Shown here piece after piece: positions 18,858 to 28,555 of a stretch of 64,000 bases of DNA; the stretch's first letter is position 1; each line of letters begins with the position of its first letter. Source of the stretch: CAWCTB01 sp963798275 (GTDB lineage: Bacteria; Acidobacteriota; Terriglobia; Terriglobales; Acidobacteriaceae); NCBI GenBank assembly GCA_963798275.1, contig CAWCTB010000030.1, positions 62,001 through 126,000 of the forward strand, in the 5' to 3' direction. The notes below the pieces were generated by a model that saw only the letters and a program-made list of their open reading frames with translations, made no database searches and had not been told where the DNA came from. The position numbers were made by a program, and so were the translations under genes.

Positions 18858-19286
18858 TGGCGTTTACCAATCCACAGGGCCGCACCCAGTCGTCGCTGTC
18901 CGATATCAACGTCACGCCGCTGGTGGATGTCGTGCTGGTGCTGCTCATCATCTTCATGGTGACCGCGCCGGTGTTGCAGTCGGGGATTGAGGTCGCGGTG
19001 CCGCGCACCCGCACGGTGAAAGAGATCACGGAAGAACGGCTGGTGATCACCATCGACCGCGAGCAGCGAGTGTTCCTCAATAACGACCCGGTCAACATCA
19101 ACCAGATCGGCGCCAAGATTCGCGACAAGATCCGCGATCCCCAGGGGCAGTCGATTTACGTCCGCGCCGACGAGAACGTGCCTTTCGGGGCCTTTGCCAC
19201 GGTGATGGACGCCGTGAAGCAAGCTCGGCATCAGCAACGTGAGCATCGTTACCCAGCCGCTGGACAAGAATGGCAGCCGACGCTGA
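18857..19286 (+). CDS. tolR: TolR/ExbD-type motor subunit (one frameshift)
   Basis: TolR is a small protein with one N-terminal membrane helix (DINVTPLVDVVLVLLIIFMVT) carrying the conserved aspartate (PLVDV) used in proton flow, and a periplasmic domain (EVAVPRTRTVKE, VFLNNDPVNINQIG, IYVRADENVPFGAFATVMDAVKQA). The frame breaks near 19226; dropping one base gives GISNVSIVTQPLDKNGSRR and a stop at 19284-19286. About 142 residues, normal for the family. Its start overlaps the tolQ stop, indicating coupled translation. Confidence 0.92.
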
Positions 19287-20074
19287 CATCTTTCCGCAGA
19301 GCGGAAGTCTGCGGTCTCCGCTGGTCGGCATCGTTCGCGTTGCACGGGGCGATATTTGCGCTTGCGTTGTTCGGCATACCTGATTCCCAGCGGTCGCGGC
19401 GAGAACTGGGGCGGCACCGAAGGCGGAGGTGGAGCGATGAGCGCAACGCTGGTGAGCAGCATCCCGTTACCAGCGCAACCGGCGCCGGCGGAAAACGTGC
19501 TGGCCAACGAGTCGAAGGGTTTGTCGCAATCGCAAGCCCAAGGAAGACGCCGAAGGTCGAAGAGCCGAAGGCGATCCCGATCCCGGATCGCAACGCCAAG
19601 CCGAAGAACGAGCAGAAGCGCGAATCGACGCAGAAGAAAGAACCGCCCAAACAGGTGGCCAAGGCCGAAGAAGATAACCAGATTCCATTTGGACAGGGCG
19701 GCCCGGTCAGCGGACCTTACGGCGCGTTCACCTCGGGTGCGACCAAAGGCGGATTCGGATTTCAGGGAGGCAACGGGGATTTCGGCAGCCGATTCGCCTA
19801 TTACGTCGATATCGTTCGCCGCAAAGTATCGGAAAACTGGCTCCAGTATGAGATAGATCCGCGTATCACGGATGGGCGCCGGGTATACATATATTTTGAG
19901 ATCACGAAGTCGGGCCAACCGGTCAACATCCGAATCGAGCAGTCCAGCGGCATTCCTTCTCTGGATCAATCGGCGATGCGCGCGTTGCAGCGCATCGACA
20001 CCTTCGGCCCGTTGCCGGCGGGATACAACGGCAACTATGTCGCGGTGGAGTTCTGGTTTGATTACAAACGCTGA
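19270..20074 (+). CDS. TonB/TolA-like periplasmic linker protein of the Tol system (several frameshifts)
   Basis: This protein stands where tolA is expected. It has an N-terminal segment beginning MAADADIFPQSGSLRSP, then a membrane helix (SASFALHGAIFALALFG), a Gly-rich patch (SGRGENWGGTEGGGGAM), a Lys/Glu/Pro-rich stalk (PKVEEPKAIPIPDRNAK, STQKKEPPKQVAKAEED), and a C-terminal TonB-like domain (FAYYVDIVRRKVSENW, VYIYFEITKSGQP, NYVAVEFWFD). The parts lie in three frames with breaks near 19335, 19380 and between 19500 and 19560. The ATG at 19270 overlaps the end of tolR. It should link the TolQR motor to Pal and TolB. The exact residue sequence in the stalk is uncertain. Confidence 0.78.
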
Positions 20075-20168
20075 GTCTCGTACCGACTGAATTCCAGCAG
20101 CTTTCGGGTCAGTCTGACTGCAAGCGCGAAACTTGAAACTCGCAACCTTGAAATTCTTGAACCTACGA

Positions 20169-21502
20169 ATGACACGCTACCTCGCAATCGTTCTGATGTT
20201 TCTGGTGGGGAGCAGCGCCTGGAGCGCGCCTCGCCGCAGGACTGGATCCACACCGGCACCGGTCTCGGCGTGGAGAAAATTCGCCTCGCCGTGCCCGATT
20301 TCAAGCGTGCTGACCAATGACACGACCAGTCGCAGAACCTGGGCATGACGTTCAACATCACGCTTTGGAACGACCTGCAGGCGGCGGGCATCTTCGACAT
20401 GGTTGCGAAGAGCTTCTACCCGATTTCCGTCCCGACGCGCCGCAGGAAGTTCGCCTCAAGGATTGGGACCAGCCGCCGCCGAACGCCAACATGCTGGCCT
20501 TCGGCAACCTCATGGTGCAGGGCGGATATCATAGCCGTGCAGGGCTGGCTGTACGACGTGAAGAATGCGCAATCGCCGCAGGTGCTGGGCAAGCAGTATC
20601 GCGAAGAGGCTACCGACGCCAACGCGCGCCTCATCGCCCATCGCTTCGCCGACGAGATCATCTTCCGCCTGGGCGGCGGCATTCCCGGCATCGCCGAGAC
20701 CAAGATCTACTTCATCAGCAACCGCTCCGGCACAAGGAAGTCTGGCAGATGGATTACGACGGCGCCGACCAGAAGCAGATCACGCACAACGGCACTATCG
20801 CGCTGTCGCCGCACGTGTCGCCCGATGGAACGCGCATCGCCTATGCCGGCATCACCAAGGAAGGCTGGCAGATTCTGATGTGGTCGCTGGAACTGGGGCG
20901 CAAGGTGAGTTTTCCGCGCTTCGGCGGCACGAACCAGTCGCCGGCCTGGTCGTCCGACGGCAGCACGCTGGCGTTCTCGTCATCGCGCAGCGGCCATTCC
21001 GAACCTGTACACCATCGATGCAGCGGCGGGACGCCTGCGCGGCCTGACCAACGACAAGGGCCCGACGTTTCGCCGACGTGGAACCCGAAGACCAATGCGC
21101 AGATTGCGTTTGTCAGCGGCCGCACCGGGCTGCCGCAGATCTACACCATGGCCTCGGACGGCACGAACGTGGTGCGGGTGACCGAGCAGGGTTACGCGGT
21201 TTCGCCGTCGTGGTCGCCCAACGGGCAGTTCCTGGCGTTCGCCTGGGTGCGGCATTACGGGCCGGGTGCGCCCGGCGCCAGCGATATTTATCTGATGGAC
21301 ATCGCCAGCCAACAGTGGGTGCAACTGACCCACGATGGCGGACGCAACGATTTTCCGTCGTGGTCGCCCGATGGACGCCACATCGTGTTATCAGTCGAAT
21401 CGAACCGGCAAAACGCAGATCTGGACATGATGCTGGCCGACGGCACGCAACAGCAAGCAACTGACCTCCAGCGGCGAGAACACGCAGCCGAATTGGAGTT
21501 GA
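20169..21502 (+). CDS. tolB: TolB, periplasmic beta-propeller of the Tol-Pal system (about eight frameshifts)
   Basis: TolB is a periplasmic protein that binds Pal and TolA. A signal peptide (YLAIVLMFLVGSSAWSA) is followed by the N-terminal domain (IRLAVPDFKRAD, MTFNITLWNDLQAAGIFDMV, AVQGWLYDVK, RFADEIIFRLGGGIPGIAETK) and propeller blades with the repeated S-x-W/V-S-x-D/N-G pattern (SPHVSPDGTRIAYAG, SPAWSSDGSTLAFSS, SPSWSPNGQFLAFAW, FPSWSPDGRHIVLS). The frame changes near 20230, 20330, 20433, 20525, 20733, 21002, 21063 and 21455. After the last, QLTSSGENTQPNWS ends at TGA 21500-21502. This density in an otherwise perfect domain order points to sequence error. Confidence 0.88.
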
Positions 21503-21528
21503 AGTAGCCCAAGTCGCCCACGTTGAGG

Positions 21529-21548
21529 CCGGAGGGAGCACCCTCCGG
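21529..21548 (+). terminator. Hairpin between tolB and pal
   Basis: CCGGAGGG (21529-21536) pairs perfectly with CCCTCCGG (21541-21548) around AGCA. The downstream text TACTTATGCTC has no run of T, so a strong intrinsic terminator is unlikely; it may attenuate, protect the mRNA end, or be a REP-type element. Confidence 0.4.
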
Positions 21549-21594
21549 TACTTATGCTCAATTGCTGCGAGTGCTCTCGCATGGAGGATGAAAG

Positions 21595-22344
21595 TTGAAG
21601 CTAACAAGGAGTCAGTGGATCCAGGTCGTGGTTGCGCTCGCCGTTGTGCTGGCGGTCAGCGCCTGCGGCAAAGAAGAAGGTTGCGACCGCCACCGCCGCC
21701 TCCGCCGCCACCCGCGCCGGCACCCACCGCAACTCTGACCGCCAATCCGAACACGATCAATCGCGGGCCAGCCTTCGACGCTGACCTGGAAGACGACAAA
21801 CGCGACCGAGTGTCTCGATCGACAGCCATTGGCAAGGTCGATACCAGCGGCTCCATGCAGGTGTTGCCCAGCCAGTCGACCACCTATCGCCTGGTGGCCA
21901 AGAACGAGGGCGGCACCCAGGAAGCGACGGCGCGCGTAACGGTGAATCCCGCCGCCGCCGCCTCCGCCGGCAGCGCCGTCGAACGCCGGTGACGCGCAGT
22001 TGTTCGAGCAGAACATGAAGGACGTGTTCTTCGACTACGACAGCTACGACATCGGCTGGACAGTACACCGTCGGTGTTGCAGGCGGACGCGCGCTTCCTG
22101 CAGCAGCATCCCAACATCAGGTTCACCATCGAGGGACACTGCGACGAGCGCGGCTCGACCGAGTACAACCTGGCGCTGGGCGATAATCGCGCGCACGGCC
22201 GCCAAGCAGGCGCTGGTCTCGATGGGGGTGGCGGCGGACCGCATCAAGACCATCAGCTACGGCAAGGAGAAGCCGTTCTGTACCGAGAGCAACGAGGCGT
22301 GCTGGCAGCAGAACCGCCGCGCACACTTCGTGTACACCCAGTAG
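21595..22344 (+). CDS. pal: Pal, peptidoglycan-associated lipoprotein with extra N-terminal domain (several frameshifts)
   Basis: Pal anchors the outer membrane to peptidoglycan. The TTG at 21595, seven bases after GGAGG, begins a lipoprotein signal (VVVALAVVLAVSACGKK). A proline-rich linker and an Ig-like segment follow (TLTANPNTINRG, TTYRLVAKNEGGTQEATARVTVNP). The C-terminal OmpA domain (EQNMKDVFFDYDSYDI, HPNIRFTIEGHCDERGSTEYNLALGDNRA, RIKTISYGKEKPFC) binds diaminopimelate in peptidoglycan. Frames change near 21675, within 21770-21850, near 21985, 22055 and 22195. The nominal length is a multiple of three, so gains and losses balance. The extra Ig-like region before the OmpA domain is longer than in the enterobacterial Pal. 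Confidence 0.85.
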
Positions 22345-22480
22345 GTCAGGGCGGCAACGACTGGCTGGAGCGCCGTCGCGGCGGCGAATACCCTGCGCGA
22401 TGGTGTTCCGGCCAAATCTATCTGGCTAGCCGGGTTGACCTCCGGCGACTTACCATAGTCTGTTCTCCAGGAATCAACCT

Positions 22481-23361
22481 ATGCGATACCGCAACCGATT
22501 CGCTTCACTCGCCGCGGCCCTTCTGTTGCTGGCCAGTCCAGCCTTCGCCGTCAGCAAGGAAATCATCCAACTGCAGACCCAGGTGCAGACCCTGTCGGAC
22601 CAGGTGGCGCGGCTGCAGCAGTCGCATGGACGAGCGCATGGGGGTGGTGCACAACCTGGTCGAGCAGAGCGCCGACAGCGTCAACAAGATGAGCGTCACG
22701 GTCAACGACCTGCAGCAGAAGCTGTCGGCGCAGTCGGGAGAGAACGCGCAGAAGCTCGACCAGGTCTCCAGCCAGGTGCAGTCGCTGCACGACAGGGTGG
22801 ATGAGCTGAAGTCGCGTCTGGCGAAGATCAGCAAGCAGCTCGACGACATGCAGAACGGCGGGCAGAACCTCGCCGCCGGACAGCCGGGCGCGGTCGCTCC
22901 GAGTGCCGATGCCGGGCGCTCCCGCGCGGCAGTACTGCCGCGGCATCGCAGCGCCTCCGGCGGACGTGCTGTACAACAACGCGCTGCGCGATTACAACGC
23001 CGGCAAATATGACCTGTCGTCGCAGGAATTCGACGATTACCTGAAGTATTACCGCGACCACCGAGCTATGCCGGCAACGCGCAGTTCTACCTGGCCGATA
23101 TCGAGTACCGGCAGGGGAACTTCGACGCCGCGGTGAAGGATTACGACAAGGTTCTGGAGCAGTATCCCAGCGGCACAGAAGGCCGCGGCGGCGCAGTTGA
23201 AGAAGGGCTATGCGCTGCTGGAACTCGGACAGAAGGATGCCGGGGTTCGCGAACTGAACAGCCTGATCGCGCGCTATCCGCGATCGATTGAAGCCTCGCA
23301 GGCCCGCGATCGTCTGCGGCGCCTGGGCGTCGCGACGGGTGCGACCAGCAAGCCGCACTGA
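22481..23361 (+). CDS. cpoB: Tol-Pal system protein CpoB/YbgF (several frameshifts)
   Basis: CpoB/YbgF is a periplasmic protein that coordinates outer-membrane constriction with peptidoglycan synthesis. A signal peptide (SLAAALLLLASPAFA) is followed by a coiled coil (KEIIQLQTQVQTLSDQVARL, VNDLQQKLSAQSGENAQ, LKSRLAKISKQLDDM) and C-terminal tetratricopeptide repeats (VLYNNALRDYNAGKYDLSSQ, DIEYRQGNFDAAVKDYDKV, GYALLELGQKDAGVRELNS). Breaks lie near 22625, 22905, 23065 and 23177, and each is restored by dropping one or two bases. It ends at TGA 23359-23361. Last gene of the tol-pal cluster. Confidence 0.88.
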
Positions 23362-23434
23362 TTCGGGAATCAATAGGGCCAGAAGTGTGCCCGTTACAAT
23401 GCGCTGACGTATCTCCTGGATCTGGCGAACGATC

Positions 23435-24819
23435 CTAGTCCACGCCCTGCCGTGTCATCTCCTGCGCCGGAACGCCGCTGGTCATGCCCTGGGCCATAAT
23501 CAGCTCGCGCGCCTCGCCTCGGATACTGGGCAGAACCATGCCGAACGACAGCGCCTCCAGCGATGCAGGCCAGGCCGCCAATAGCGACAGTGTAGGGCGC
23601 GCCGATGTGATGCGCGATCGCGCCCGCAAAGAACGCGCCGAATGGAGCCATGCCCATGAACATCATGGAGTAGACGGAGATCACGCGACCGCGCAGACTG
23701 TCCGGCACCATCGACTGGATCAGCGTGTTCGACGACGCCATCTGCACCATCATGCAAAAGCCGACCGGCACCAGCAGCAGCGCCGACAGCCAGAAGATGC
23801 GCGAGAACGAGAACGCAATCAGGCTCGCGCCAAATCCCGCTGCGCACATTGCGATCAGCTTGCCGAGCCCTTTCACTCCGACACGCGCCGCCAGGCTGGC
23901 CGCTCCCAGCAACGCTCCCACGCCGGTTGCGCCCATCAGGATGCCGAGGGCCTTGGCGCCACCGTGCAGGATCTGCGCCGCGAACATAGGCATGAGCACC
24001 GCATAGGGCATGCCCACGAGGCTCACCAGTCCGAGCAGCAACAAGATTGCACGGATCGGTGCCGCGTTTCGCACGAAGCGAAATCCCTCAAGGATGTTTT
24101 GCAGCGGCGAGGCAACGGAAGGCGAAATGCTTTCGCTTCTCCAGCTTCATCATGAGCAGGCCAGTGATCACGGCGATGTAGCTGAGGCTGTTCGCCATAA
24201 AGCACCAGCCCTCGCCGACCGCGGCCACCACCACCCCGGCCACCGCGGGTCCGATGATGCGCGCGCCGTTGAACATCGAGGAATTCAGCGCAATCGCGTT
24301 CAGCAGGTCTTCCCTGCCCACCATGTCGATGAGGAACGCCTGGCGCGCGGGAATGTCGAAGGCATTTACGACTCCAAGCAGCGCAGCCAACACCATCACG
24401 TGCCACACCTGCACGCGATGCGTGAGCGTGAGCACGGCGAGGATAAACGCCAGCACCATCGACGTCGCCTGGGTGGCGATGATGATCTTGTGCCGGTTCA
24501 GGCGGTCGGCGACAATCCCGCCGATGGGAGCAAACAGGAACACCGGGATCTGGCTGCAGAATGCGACGGTTCCGAGCTTCAGGGCCGAGCCGGTCAGCCG
24601 GTAAACCAGCCAGGATTCGGCGACCGTGTCCATCCAGGTGCCGATCAGCGAGATGAGTTGTCCGCTGAAAAATAGCTGAAAATTGCGGTGACGCAGGGCG
24701 CGAACCGCGACTGCCAGCTTCGACCGCCGGGAGGCGGGAGCGGCAAACTCGATCTTCTCCTCCTGCAACTCCGCGCGAATTGCCTCCGCCTCGGAGCCCC
24801 CCGACTCAAGCCTGGCCAT
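23435..24819 (-). CDS. MFS efflux transporter, EntS-like (two frameshifts)
   Basis: This major-facilitator protein of about 460 residues has twelve likely membrane helices. It begins LAVAVRALRHRNFQLFFSGQLIS and contains GGIVADRLNRHKIIIA, the loop 2-3 motif of the family, NAFDIPARQAFLIDMV and NALNSS-like text (NAIALNSSMFNGARIIGPA). These are typical of the MFS_3/enterobactin-exporter-like group, which exports siderophores or drugs; the substrate is unknown. Frames change near 24110 and near 23575, after which ALSFGMVLPSIRGEARELI leads to the stop at 23435. The length is 3n+2, fitting two inserted bases. It converges with cpoB. Confidence 0.83.
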
Positions 24820-25059
24820 GGCGGTCGGATGCGGCGCGGCGAGAGCTGGATCGTTGTGGGGTAGACACGGTTCTTTCAGAATACAGGAAGGGGCGCGGCT
24901 ACATCACGCTTCAGACTCGCATCGCGAACTCGTCGCAGTCCTACTGAATCTTCAACGATGTACGTATCCGCGGATCCAGGCGCGCCGGTTGAGACGCGAT
25001 TCTAAAACAACAGTGCGCAAGCTTTGCAAAATTGAGTATTCTGCTGGTGCAACCCCTGC

Positions 25060-26597
25060 ATGCCTACATTTGCCGCAGTTGACATCGGTTCCAACTCGGT
25101 CCGGCTAAAGATCGCGAAGGCGGAACGCGGCCGGCTGGAAACACTGCACGAAGACCGCGAGGTCACGCGGCTGGGCGAGAGTGTGTTCGCCAACGGCTCG
25201 CTCGATCCGCAGGCGATGTCCTACACCATTCGCGTGCTGAAGCGCTTCCATCGCGCAGCCCAGACCCATGCGGTTGAGCGGGTGCGCGTGGTGGCCACCA
25301 GCGCCATGCGCGATTCGCGTAACAGCCGCGCCTTCATGGACTGGGTACGCTCGGCCACAGGATGGAAGGTCGAGACCATCTCCGGCCTGGAAGAAGGCCG
25401 CCTGATTCATCTTGGCATTCTGTCAAATGCACGCATCGGCAAGAGCCGCGCGCTGCTCATCGATCTGGGCGGCGGCAGTTGCGAGTTGACGCTCTCCGAC
25501 CAGGGTCACATCGCCGAGATGGTCAGCCTGCCGATTGGCGCGGTGCGCCTGACGCAGACCTTCCTGCACCACGATCCGCCAAAGAAAAAAGAGCTGGAGC
25601 AGATGCGCGGCTTCGTGCAGCGGGAAATCTCGCGCATTCAGAAGCGCATTACCGATACCAAGGTGCAGGTAGTCATTGCAACGTCGGGTACACCGGCGGC
25701 CTTGTCAGGGCTGTACGAAGCGAAAGTTCGCGGTTACGACGAGAACAGGCCGCACACGGTTCCGCACGCGGGGGTGACGAAAATCCTGAAGGAACTCAGC
25801 CGGCGCAACCTTGCTGCAGCGCCGCGCGCTGCCCGGCATCGGACCCAAGCGCGCCGAGATCATCATCGCGGGCGCCATGGTCTTTTCGGAACTGATGGAC
25901 CTGTGCGATCTGCGCGCCTTCCGCTATCTGCCGCTCGGATTGCGCGACGGCCTGTTGGCGCAGATGATGGCCGACTACAACGCCAGCTCCGCCATGCGCG
26001 AGCGGGTGGAGTCGGAACGGCACGATGCGCTGATCGCTGCCGCCAGGCACTACGGTGCGGACCTCGCGTTTGCCCAGCGTATCCGCGACCTGACCATGCA
26101 TCTTTTCCGGCGGCTCGGAGGCCGTCCACCAACTACCGCCGCAATACGCCGACTGGCTTGAAGCCGCGGCGATGCTGCACGAGGTCGGCTCGTATATCAA
26201 TCGCTCAGGACGCCGCCGCCACACCCATTATGTGATCGCCCACTCGGAGCTGTTCGGTTACACGCCGGCGCAGCGGCTGGTCATCGCGGCGATCGCGCGC
26301 TACGTTGGCAACTCCCTGCCATCGAGCGGTGACCGCAACATCCGTATCCTCTCCAACTCCGATCAGGTGAACGTGCCCAAGGCTGTCGCCTTGTTGCGGC
26401 TGGCCCGCGCTCTCGACCAGGGACGTCGCGGCTCGGTGAGGGATGTGCGAGTCCGCGTGCAGGAGGACGAGAATGTCACTCTGCGGCTGATACCGCGCAC
26501 CCCCGAGGGCGTCGAGCTGGAGTTGTGGGCAGTGGAACAGGAAGAAAATTACTTCCGCACGATCTTTGGGCGGGAACTCTCCGCTGAAGTGGCGTAG
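25060..26597 (+). CDS. Exopolyphosphatase / pppGpp phosphatase (Ppx/GppA) with C-terminal HD-like domain (two frameshifts)
   Basis: Ppx/GppA enzymes hydrolyse inorganic polyphosphate or pppGpp. Actin-fold phosphate motifs are clear: AAVDIGSNSVRLKIA, VVATSAMRDSRNS and LLIDLGGGSCELTL. The C-terminal half carries the HD-like part (AAMLHEVGSYINRSGRRRHTHY, GYTPAQRLVIAAIARYVG). Frames change near 25812 and near 26117, and the length is 3n+2, fitting two inserted bases. The corrected protein has about 511 residues, normal for the long Ppx form. The start at ATG 25060 (MPTFAAVDIG) is the family start. SixA, another phosphatase, lies head-on 117 bases downstream. Confidence 0.87.
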
Positions 26598-26714
26598 AAC
26601 CCGAACATGCAGCTTCGTTCAGCCTGACTTTCGGTCCGCCCGCGCGAACCTGCGGCAAGAGGCAGGCTGTTGGGGCTGCGCGGCCCTGTCGCCGCCCGCC
26701 CAACTTTGCGAGGG

Positions 26715-27248
26715 TTACCTCTTCTTATTACTGGTGACAGGCTTTTTCTTTGTCTTCGCCGACTGCAGCGCCTGCGCCATCTTCGGCGTCATGCACCACT
26801 TCAGGGTCGCGTGATCGCCATCGGTTTCGACTTTCGCCACCGCACCCTTCTTGAAGTCGATGAAGTCACCCGCGCTGCTTCCGGCGAGCAACTGCGTCAG
26901 GAAATCGGTCATGCTGGGATTGTGGCCGATTAGCATGATGGCTTTCTGCTTGGCGTGGCGCCCCAGCAGGTCCTGAAACTGTTCGTAACCGGCCTCCGGC
27001 CGCAAGGCATCGTCGGTGCCGAGTTTCTGCTTGTAGCCCAGCTCGTCCAGAACGATTTCCGCCGTCTGCAGCGCCCGGGCGAGCGAGCTTGAGATGGCCA
27101 CGTCGATGTCGACCTTGAGCGCCGCCAGGGCTCGTCCCACATCGTGGGACTGCTGTACACCGAGCTTGTCGATGGGCCGCTTTTCGTCGCTTTTGAGGTT
27201 GGCTGTGTGCTGGCCCGCGCTGGCGTGCCGCAGGAAGTAAATGTCCAT
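26715..27248 (-). CDS. sixA: Phosphohistidine phosphatase SixA
   Basis: This 177-residue histidine-phosphatase-superfamily protein begins MDIYFLRHASAGQH, with the RH nucleophile pair. It keeps SSSLARALQTAEIVLDELG and MLIGHNPSMTDFL, which carries the second catalytic histidine. SixA removes phosphate from histidine in phosphotransfer domains or PTS components. A Lys-rich tail (AKTKKKPVTSNKKR) extends the usual length slightly. The frame is intact. It converges with the Ppx/GppA gene and stands alone on its strand, about 75 bases after the Rieske gene. Confidence 0.9.
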   Translation of the reverse strand: MDIYFLRHASAGQHTANLKSDEKRPIDKLGVQQSHDVGRALAALKVDIDVAISSSLARALQTAEIVLDELGYKQKLGTDDALRPEAGYEQFQDLLGRHAKQKAIMLIGHNPSMTDFLTQLLAGSSAGDFIDFKKGAVAKVETDGDHATLKWCMTPKMAQALQSAKTKKKPVTSNKKR

Positions 27249-27323
27249 GCCGACTATTCTGCCCTAAGCCGGCCGTTCGCCCACAACAAACCTGGCACCG
27301 GCTTCAAAGCGTGCCGTCGGGCG

Positions 27324-27629
27324 CTACAACTTCACCAGCACGTCATCGCCTTCGATGCGCAACTCGTAGACTGTCACACGATCATCGCCGGTGTCGGTGC
27401 GGCCGGTTTTCGGGTTGAACTCCCAGCCGTGCCACGGGCAGACCAGCTTTTCGCCGTCGATAAAGCCCATCCCCAGCGGGCCACCCTGGTGCGGGCAGAC
27501 GTTGTCGAGCGCGCAATACTGGCCGTTCACCTTGGCAATGCAAACCATCGTATCGCCGACGGTGTATTCCTGCGCGGCATCTTCGTCGGGCAGTTCCGAG
27601 ACGGTGGCAACCTTTACGAATTCGGACAT
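27324..27629 (-). CDS. Rieske [2Fe-2S] ferredoxin
   Basis: This 101-residue protein starts MSEFVKVATVSELPD and carries both halves of the Rieske cluster site: C-P-H in DNVCPHQGGPLGMG and C-P-W-H in LVCPWHGWEFNPKTG. It is of the small soluble type related to the nitrite reductase small subunit and dioxygenase ferredoxins, and would pass electrons in the cytoplasm. I chose ATG 27629 over an upstream ATG at 27701 because the intervening residues are Arg/Ser-rich with no similarity. A terminator separates it from nuoB upstream, so it should have its own promoter. The partner oxygenase or reductase is not in the window. Confidence 0.9.
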   Translation of the reverse strand: MSEFVKVATVSELPDEDAAQEYTVGDTMVCIAKVNGQYCALDNVCPHQGGPLGMGFIDGEKLVCPWHGWEFNPKTGRTDTGDDRVTVYELRIEGDDVLVKL

Positions 27630-27681
27630 TCTCGTTTTGCGAAGTGTTTGGATTCGAACTCGACTTCGAGAGTAGCACGCA

Positions 27682-27712
27682 GAAAAGCAAAAGGCGCGCA
27701 CACGGCGCGCCT
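27682..27712 (-). terminator. Rho-independent terminator after nuoB
   Basis: On the minus strand an 8-base perfect stem (AGGCGCGC with GCGCGCCT, 27692-27699 and 27705-27712, loop of five) is followed by TTTTGCTTTT. It lies 22 bases beyond the nuoB stop. This is the most convincing intrinsic terminator in the window. Confidence 0.85.
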
Positions 27713-27733
27713 CGGCTCGATGCTTGAGGACTT

Positions 27734-28363
<630 letters not shown>

Positions 28364-28555
28364 TCAGCGAGGGTTCGAATGTTTATCTTCGCCCAGAAGC
28401 CGACCGCCGGGCTGTGACGCGAATCACAGTTAAAACCCTTCGCTAGCGACAGTCTAGGCTTATCGCAAGCGCCAAACAAGGCGGGTGGCGAGTTACTTAC
28501 GCGGAGCGCTGCCGCCTTTGGAACCTCACGGTAAGGTACAATTTTCTTTGCCTGC

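Noticed and set aside
28371..28380. GGTTCGAAT string resembling a tRNA T-loop
   Set aside because: No acceptor stem, anticodon stem or D-arm can be built around it on either strand.
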